64,000 nucleotides of DNA from Natrinema caseinilyticum (GTDB lineage: Archaea; Halobacteriota; Halobacteria; Halobacteriales; Natrialbaceae). Position numbers and translations under genes: made by a program. The stretch's first letter is position 1, and each line of letters opens with the position of its first letter. Location of the stretch: NCBI RefSeq assembly GCF_024227435.1, contig NZ_CP100446.1, positions 310,001 to 374,000 of the forward strand, in the 5' to 3' direction. The notes below the pieces were generated by a model. It was given only the letters and a program-made list of their open reading frames with translations, made no database searches and was not told the origin of the DNA. Below, in pieces: positions 58,841 through 64,000 of the stretch.

Positions 58841-60577
58841 CTATTCCACTCGAGGACCGGCGTACTCACATTCGCCGACGCACTCCTCTTTGAGCGGGCT
58901 TTCGCCCAGGACCTGTTCGGGTCTGGCCCCGCTTCTGAAGACGGTGACGCCCTTCAGGTCGTACTCGCGAGCGGTCAGGAACACGTCCTCGACGTCGTCG
59001 ACGGTCGCCGATCGGGGCAGGTTGACCGTCTTGCTCACGGCGTTGTCGACGTGGTCCTGAAACGCGGCCTGGATTCGCAGGTGGTGGGCGGGTGGAACGT
59101 CGTGGGAGGTGTGAAAGAGGCGTTTCACCCCGTCCGGAATCTCCTCGACGTCCTGGACGGTCGTCCTGCCGTGTAAGTCCTCCACGAGCGCCTCCGAGTA
59201 GAATCCGCCGTCCGTCGCGAGGTCGACGAACCGGTCGTTGACGATCTCCAACCCGCCCATGACGTGTTTCGTGTACGCGACGTTGTATATCGGTTCGATG
59301 CTGGCGGAACAGCCGGCGATCATCGAAATCGTCCCGGTGGGCGCGATGCTCGTGGTCGTGGCGTTTCGCATCGGCTCCTCGAGCGTGGAGTCCGCCCAGG
59401 CCGGGAACGGTTCGCGCTCGTCCGCGAGTCGACGGGAGGCCGCCCGCGACTCGTCCTGGATGAATTCCATGAGTTCGGACGCGAACTCGACGGCTTCGTC
59501 GGAGACGTACGGGATCCGGAGATCGACGAGCATGTCGTGAAAGCCCATGACGCCGAGCCCCACTTTGCGAGTTTCGGCGACCGCTTCGCCGATGGCTGCG
59601 ACCGGGAACGCGGACAGTTCGATCGCGTTGTCGAGGGCGCGGACGGCGAGATGGACCGTGTCGCGGAGGCTCTCCCAGTCGACGGTGGAACCGTCGGTGT
59701 GTTCGCCGAGATTGATCGAACCGAGCAGACACGCTTCGTGGGGCAGCAGCGGGACTTCGCCACACGGATTCGTCGCTTCGATCCGGCCGAGGTGGGGCGT
59801 CGGATTCCCCCGATTGATGGTGTCGAGAAAGAGCACGCCAGGATCACCGGTCCGCCACGCCATTTCGGCGATCCGGCCGAGGAGTTTCGCCGGGTCCGCT
59901 CGACGGACGACCTCGTCCGATCGCGGGTTGACGATCTCGTAGGCCGTGTCGGCCTCGTAGGCCTCCCAGAACGCTCCGTCCGTCGCCACGGAGAGGTTGA
60001 AATTGCGGAACGCGTCAGTCGATTCTTTCGCAGCGACGAACTCTTCGATGTCCGGATGCGTCGCGTCGAGGACGCCCATGTTCGCTCCCCGTCGACGCCC
60101 GCCCTGTTTGATCTGTTCGGTAGCGGTATCGAAAATGCGCATGAAACTCACGGGTCCCGACGCCACGCCGCCCGTTTTTCGGACGACGTCTCCCGCGGGT
60201 CGCAGGTTCGAGAACGAGAACCCTGTACCGCCGCCGCTCTGATGGATGAGCGCAGTCTGCTTGACGGCGGTGAAGATCGACTCCACGGAGTCCTCGATCG
60301 GCAGGACGAAACACGCGGCGAGTTGCTGGAGATCCGTTCCGGCGTTCATCAACGTCGGCGAGTTCGGAAGGAACTCGAACTCGCTCATCGCCTCGTACAA
60401 CCGCTTCTGGGTCGATTCGACGTCGCCCCCGAAGTCCGCCTCGGCCGCTGCGAGGTTCGTCGCGACGCGCTGAAAGAGTTCGTCTGGTGTCTCGACGACC
60501 GCCCCGTCGTCGTCCTGACGCAGGTACCGCCGGCGGAGGACGGTCTCTGCGACGGTATCGAGGCTGAGAGATCCCAT
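58841..60577 (-). CDS. nrdJ: Class II (adenosylcobalamin) ribonucleotide reductase, compact
   Basis: Encodes 578 residues from MGSLSLDTVAETV. The catalytic core has the thiyl Cys272 and Glu274 (ATNPCGEVPLLP), the redox pair Cys89 and Cys283, and the C-terminal Cys motif CVGECEYAG that re-reduces the site. There is no N-terminal ATP-cone, intein or C-terminal extension, so it is shorter than most haloarchaeal class II enzymes and may be unregulated by dATP. It would make dNTPs from NDPs using B12 without O2-dependent chemistry. It starts 100 bp beyond the phaC stop, same strand. Confidence 0.92.
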   Translation of the reverse strand: MGSLSLDTVAETVLRRRYLRQDDDGAVVETPDELFQRVATNLAAAEADFGGDVESTQKRLYEAMSEFEFLPNSPTLMNAGTDLQQLAACFVLPIEDSVESIFTAVKQTALIHQSGGGTGFSFSNLRPAGDVVRKTGGVASGPVSFMRIFDTATEQIKQGGRRRGANMGVLDATHPDIEEFVAAKESTDAFRNFNLSVATDGAFWEAYEADTAYEIVNPRSDEVVRRADPAKLLGRIAEMAWRTGDPGVLFLDTINRGNPTPHLGRIEATNPCGEVPLLPHEACLLGSINLGEHTDGSTVDWESLRDTVHLAVRALDNAIELSAFPVAAIGEAVAETRKVGLGVMGFHDMLVDLRIPYVSDEAVEFASELMEFIQDESRAASRRLADEREPFPAWADSTLEEPMRNATTTSIAPTGTISMIAGCSASIEPIYNVAYTKHVMGGLEIVNDRFVDLATDGGFYSEALVEDLHGRTTVQDVEEIPDGVKRLFHTSHDVPPAHHLRIQAAFQDHVDNAVSKTVNLPRSATVDDVEDVFLTAREYDLKGVTVFRSGARPEQVLGESPLKEECVGECEYAGPRVE

Positions 60578-60676
60578 GCGATTTCCTGCTTCCCGTATCG
60601 AAATAACGATGTCCACCGTCAGTTCAGCGTGACTGTCCGTTCGCGCTCGTCCACCGCGGTGTCCGAACGGATGGGC

Positions 60677-62329
60677 TCAGTCGTCCCTGTGGGGGTCGTC
60701 GACGTCGACCAGGCGCTGCGCGCGATCGATCCACGACCGGGCGAGCCGTTCGCTCGTCTGCGCTGCCGCCGCAACTCGAGCGGCGTCGGCGACGGCGAGC
60801 TCCGAGACGGAATCGATCCCGCCCGAACGGAGCCGTTCGGCGTACGTCGGTCCGATTCCCTCGACGTCGTCCAGTTCGTACGACGCGGCGACGTCGATCT
60901 CTTCGATCGCTTCCTGGATCTCCTCTCGAGTGGCCTCGCCGACGTTCTCGACGATCGCCGTCACCTCCTCGTCCGCCGTCTCGACGGTGACGGCGATCCC
61001 TTCCGACCCGGCCTCGAGTTCGAGCGAGATATCGAGTTCGTCTTCGAGGAACGTCTCGATAGCCGTCGCATCGTAGCTGATCACGGCGGACGTGCGCTCG
61101 CCCTGTGTATCCGCGATGGCGATCTGGATCTCGTCTACCTCGCCGACCGTCGCGTCGGTTTCGACGTCCACGTCGAGCGCGCGCTCGACTCCCTCGGCGA
61201 TGACGTCGGCGAGTGCGGGTCGCTCGGACTGGTCGAGGAACCACTCGGCGACTTCCGGCCAGACGTCGCGGTGAGCACGAGCGGACATCGCGAGTCCGAC
61301 GTGACCGGTCGGATACTCGATGGTCGTCACGTCGTCACTGCCGACGACGTCGTTGAACGGCTTGCTCGCCGCCGGCGGGACGAGATGGTCGTACTCCCCG
61401 AGGATCTGCAGCATCGGCATATCGATGTTCGTGACGTCGACGCGCGTTCCGTCGAGGGTCAGCTCGTTTCGGTACAGGAGATTATCCTGATAGATGTCCT
61501 CGAGAAACTCGACGTACGCCTCGCCGGCGACGTCTACGCTCTCGGAGAGCCACGTCTCCATGCGGGCGAAGTTTCTGCGGAAGTCCTCGTTCTCGAGTCG
61601 GTCGTACAGATGGACGTACTTCGTGACGTAGTTGGCCACGGGGTCCATCAGGGCGAACCCGACGTCGAGGAACTCCCCGGGAACGTTCCCGAATCGATCC
61701 GTTACCGTGCGCGGATCGTAGTACTCCTCATCGCCCCATACCTCGAGGACGCCGCCGGTGTCATCGAAGTACAGTCCCGTGGCCATCAATGCGAGCGCGT
61801 TCACCGTTTCCGGATGGATGGCGGCGTACATGGCCGATAACGTCCCTCCCATACAGTATCCGAGGACGTTGATGGCGTCCCGATCGGACCGCTCTCGGAC
61901 TTCGTCGACGCAGTTGGCGATGTATCGCTCGACGTAGTCGGAGAGGCCGAGACGTCGATCGAGTCGAGACGGGTCGTTCCAGTCGATGAGATAGACGTCG
62001 TGTCCGGCTTCTAGCAACCGCCGGACGATCGATCGATCCGGCTGGAGATCGAGAACGGACGGTCGGTTTATCAGCGCGTAGACGACGAGAATCGGGACGT
62101 CGTGTTGCCGTTCGGTGAGCGACTCGTACCGACGTAACTCGAGTTTGTTCTCCGTGTACACGACTTCGTCGGGCGTCTGACCGACGTCGACCGACGCGGC
62201 GTCCGTCAGCTGGTCGTCCGCGATAGAGGCCTTGTGGACCGCCTCGGCGGCCGTCTCGAGCACGGTCCGATAACCCGTCAGGGCCGGCTCGAGAGGCGGA
62301 CGGATCGGCTTTCGTTCGTCACCCGGCAT
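60677..62329 (-). CDS. phaC: Class III PHA synthase PhaC-like protein with C-terminal HhH domain
   Basis: Encodes 550 residues. The alpha/beta hydrolase core (to about residue 365) has the box GYCMGG with catalytic Cys159; the catalytic Asp (GEYDHLVPP) and His (PTGHVGLAM) are visible. It then carries a Glu/Asp/Val-rich extension (about 375-470) and a helix-hairpin-helix domain ([20 protein letters not shown]) at the end, which could bind DNA or protein. Granule-to-nucleoid tethering is a possible role. No phaE gene is nearby. It precedes nrdJ on the same strand. Confidence 0.88.
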   Translation of the reverse strand: MPGDERKPIRPPLEPALTGYRTVLETAAEAVHKASIADDQLTDAASVDVGQTPDEVVYTENKLELRRYESLTERQHDVPILVVYALINRPSVLDLQPDRSIVRRLLEAGHDVYLIDWNDPSRLDRRLGLSDYVERYIANCVDEVRERSDRDAINVLGYCMGGTLSAMYAAIHPETVNALALMATGLYFDDTGGVLEVWGDEEYYDPRTVTDRFGNVPGEFLDVGFALMDPVANYVTKYVHLYDRLENEDFRRNFARMETWLSESVDVAGEAYVEFLEDIYQDNLLYRNELTLDGTRVDVTNIDMPMLQILGEYDHLVPPAASKPFNDVVGSDDVTTIEYPTGHVGLAMSARAHRDVWPEVAEWFLDQSERPALADVIAEGVERALDVDVETDATVGEVDEIQIAIADTQGERTSAVISYDATAIETFLEDELDISLELEAGSEGIAVTVETADEEVTAIVENVGEATREEIQEAIEEIDVAASYELDDVEGIGPTYAERLRSGGIDSVSELAVADAARVAAAAQTSERLARSWIDRAQRLVDVDDPHRDD

Positions 62330-62408
62330 CGTGATCTCGTGGTTCGAGCATGGTCGTTCTCGCGTGCGATGGGACTCGGACGGACTGGTCCATCGTCCGT
62401 TCGACGGC

Positions 62409-63293
62409 TTACTCCTCCGGCGATGGCGCTTCCGATCGCTCTTTGATCGAGATCACGGGAATCTCGGCGAGGCGGACCACCCGCTCGGTGGTGCTCCCCA
62501 GGAGGTATCGGTCCCAGCCGGTTCGCCCGTGGGTTCCCATGACGAGACAGTCCACGTCACGGTCGTCGGCGTAGGCGACGATATCGCGGTGGGGCGACCC
62601 GGTCAGGACCGACGCTTCGACGGTCGAGACGTCGGCTTCGTCGGCGCGGTCGACGACCCGATCGATCGCGCGCGTCCCCGCCTTCTCGAGCGCCTCGCGG
62701 GCCGTTCCGACGTCGTCGGACCAGAGGATTCCGCTATCGACGACGTTGACGATGTGTAGGGCCGCCCCGGTGGTCTCCGCCAGTTCGATGGCGTGGTCGG
62801 CGGCCGCCATCGCGCAGTCGCTCCCGTCGGTCGGCACCAGCACCGAGTCGAAGGCCGACTCGACGACCGTGTCCTCGTGGACGGTCACGACCGGGACGGG
62901 AGATTCGCGCAGCGTTCGTTCCGCGACGCTCCCGATGACGAACCGATCGAGACCCGTTCGCCCGTAGGTTCCCATCACGATGCAATCCGCGTCGTGCTCG
63001 TCGGCGTACGCGATGAGCGACCGATGAACCGGTTGGTCCTGCTCGAGTATCGCACCCGACGCGTCGACGCCGGCGTCGGCCGCCAGTTCCGTGGCCCGCT
63101 CCGTCGCCTCTTCGCCGCGATGAGCGAATTCGTCCGCCGCCTCGTCCTCGTAGCCAGGGTGGAGATCGCCCGTCTCGAGGACGTGAACCACGTGTAAATC
63201 AGCGTCGAACAGCTTCGCAAATGTGATGGCCGCCTCGGTCGCGGCGCGTGCGACGTCGCTTCCGTCGGTGGGGTGGAGGATACGATCGTACAT
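62409..63293 (-). CDS. Two-domain universal stress protein
   Basis: Encodes 294 residues from [18 protein letters not shown]. Both ATP loops are canonical: [19 protein letters not shown] and [19 protein letters not shown]. It starts the minus-strand run usp-phaC-nrdJ (79 bp gap to phaC). A nucleotide-binding stress modulator is expected. Confidence 0.94.
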   Translation of the reverse strand: MYDRILHPTDGSDVARAATEAAITFAKLFDADLHVVHVLETGDLHPGYEDEAADEFAHRGEEATERATELAADAGVDASGAILEQDQPVHRSLIAYADEHDADCIVMGTYGRTGLDRFVIGSVAERTLRESPVPVVTVHEDTVVESAFDSVLVPTDGSDCAMAAADHAIELAETTGAALHIVNVVDSGILWSDDVGTAREALEKAGTRAIDRVVDRADEADVSTVEASVLTGSPHRDIVAYADDRDVDCLVMGTHGRTGWDRYLLGSTTERVVRLAEIPVISIKERSEAPSPEE

Positions 63294-63484
63294 CTCGCCT
63301 CACGTTCGAATAGTACCCGGAGCGGCCTTATACTAGGGGGCACGAGGATGGCGATCGAGGTGACACGAATCGTCAGCACCGGAACCGCCTGCAACGGGAC
63401 CGTCGTTCACCGCGCGGACGAGGAGGGGAGGACGGTCCGAGGACGACTCGGCCGCGACCCGGGTCGAAACCTCCCGACTCGCCC

Positions 63485-64000
63485 TCACAGGAGCTCGTCG
63501 ACCGAGTCGTGTCGCTCGATGTCCACGCCGTCGGCCGTAATTTCGGCGACCTGGACACCTTCACCGGTCCACCCGTCACGCTCCGAGGCGCCCTCGACTG
63601 CACGACCCGCGATTCGACGCGCCTCGACCATCGAGGGCGACTCGGGCGCTTCGGCATCGATGCTGCCGTAGACGCTCCCTCGCCCGCTCCCGACCGCCGC
63701 GTACTCGTCCTCGAGGACGCCCCCGTCGCGTTCGAGGGTGAAGACGTGCGGGCCCTCGTGGTCGACGCACCCGAGAACGAACGGGCCAGCCGGCGCTGAG
63801 CGGGAGCGCAGTTTCGCGGCGACGGCCCCGGTGAGGGCCGTCGCGTCCATCGGTTCGCCGCGTCTCTTCTCGTACAGGTCGACCGCGGACCGGATCGTTC
63901 GGAGGACCGATCGTGCACCACCGAGATCGTCGGTCGATCCCATCGCGGCGGTCGGGTGTATCCGGGCGATCTTCCGGACGCCCTCGCTGCACACGACGGA
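63485..64000 (-). CDS. psmB: Proteasome beta-subunit-type protease, 5' end outside the window
   Basis: At least 172 residues; the frame is open to the window edge. Ntn-hydrolase/proteasome beta features are GVRKIARIHPTAAMGSTDDLG, VRTIRSAVDLYEKRRGEPMD (altered from the usual VRTLRAEA), and the C-terminal GVLEDEYAAVGSGRGSVYGS, RAVEGASERDGWTGEGVQVA. The catalytic N-terminal Thr lies outside this window, so activity cannot be judged. The sequence diverges from the main archaeal beta subunit, suggesting a paralogue. Confidence 0.8.
   Translation of the reverse strand, partial: SVVCSEGVRKIARIHPTAAMGSTDDLGGARSVLRTIRSAVDLYEKRRGEPMDATALTGAVAAKLRSRSAPAGPFVLGCVDHEGPHVFTLERDGGVLEDEYAAVGSGRGSVYGSIDAEAPESPSMVEARRIAGRAVEGASERDGWTGEGVQVAEITADGVDIERHDSVDELL

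Noticed and set aside
59264-61840. Very long plus-strand open frame (858 codons) opposite nrdJ and phaC
   Set aside because: It is the antisense of two clear genes. GC-rich haloarchaeal codons leave few stops on the other strand, and the product is Arg/Asp/Val-rich without any family resemblance.
1-64000. CRISPR arrays and tRNA or rRNA genes
   Set aside because: No regularly spaced repeat-spacer pattern and no tRNA-like cloverleaf or rRNA sequence was recognised. The tandem repeats found are directly adjacent copies, without spacers.

Overview
The window is haloarchaeal (class Halobacteria). Its proteins are acidic and rich in Asp and Glu, and most of it is visibly GC-rich. Family signatures are archaeal: lipobox and Tat halocyanins, HTH_10 (Bat-like) regulators, a P1 ribosomal stalk protein, Dph6, class III PhaC and an archaeal proteasome beta subunit. 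A Natrialbaceae-like genus would fit, but the sequence alone does not settle it. No rRNA, tRNA or CRISPR array was recognised. Two intact insertion sequences, several decayed genes and many short tandem duplications suggest an accessory chromosomal region or a megaplasmid.

Layout. (1) 0.1-3.0 kb, minus strand: an RdfA-like gene, an SMC/Rad50-like ATPase and a small zinc-ribbon gene, in DNA that looks more AT-rich than the rest. (2) 3.0-4.4 kb: mostly non-coding, with one small membrane protein. (3) 4.4-8.9 kb: a compact terminal-oxidase operon (halocyanin, CoxA, CoxB, CoxC and a short membrane protein that looks truncated). (4) 8.9-11 kb: an IS6-family element with an 8-bp target duplication inside a gene-poor, repeat-rich stretch. 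(5) 11-64 kb: a long island of stress, dormancy and energy genes, interrupted by an IS5-family element at 22.4-23.3 kb.

The island holds six intact universal stress proteins (ten Usp domains) plus two Usp remnants. It also has two proteins that join four CBS domains to an HPF-like ribosome-hibernation domain, another CBS protein, two Hsp20 chaperones, two nearly identical-type phosphoribosyltransferases, a dienelactone-hydrolase-like protein, a divergent PRPP synthetase, HdeD and DUF2267 proteins, and a SagB-type nitroreductase. Further members are an FMN-binding oxidase-like protein, a class II ribonucleotide reductase, two PhaC-type polyester synthases, an orphan P1 stalk protein, a proteasome beta paralogue, a site-2 protease with CBS domains, and a kdgK-gap-pgk sugar cluster. 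Transporters for Na/Ca, Na/phosphate, sulfate and Zn-type metals are scattered through it, with a large PAS/GAF/HTH_10 sensor-regulator near one end.

Together the genes suggest a programme for surviving energy or oxygen limitation: parking ribosomes, protecting proteins, making dNTPs without oxygen-dependent chemistry, storing carbon and re-tuning sugar metabolism. The inventory closely parallels the Mycobacterium tuberculosis DosR dormancy regulon (Usp, HspX, nitroreductase, PfkB, PRTase-DLH, NrdZ, CBS, HPF). That parallel is the main hypothesis offered here; it is an inference from gene content and has not been shown.
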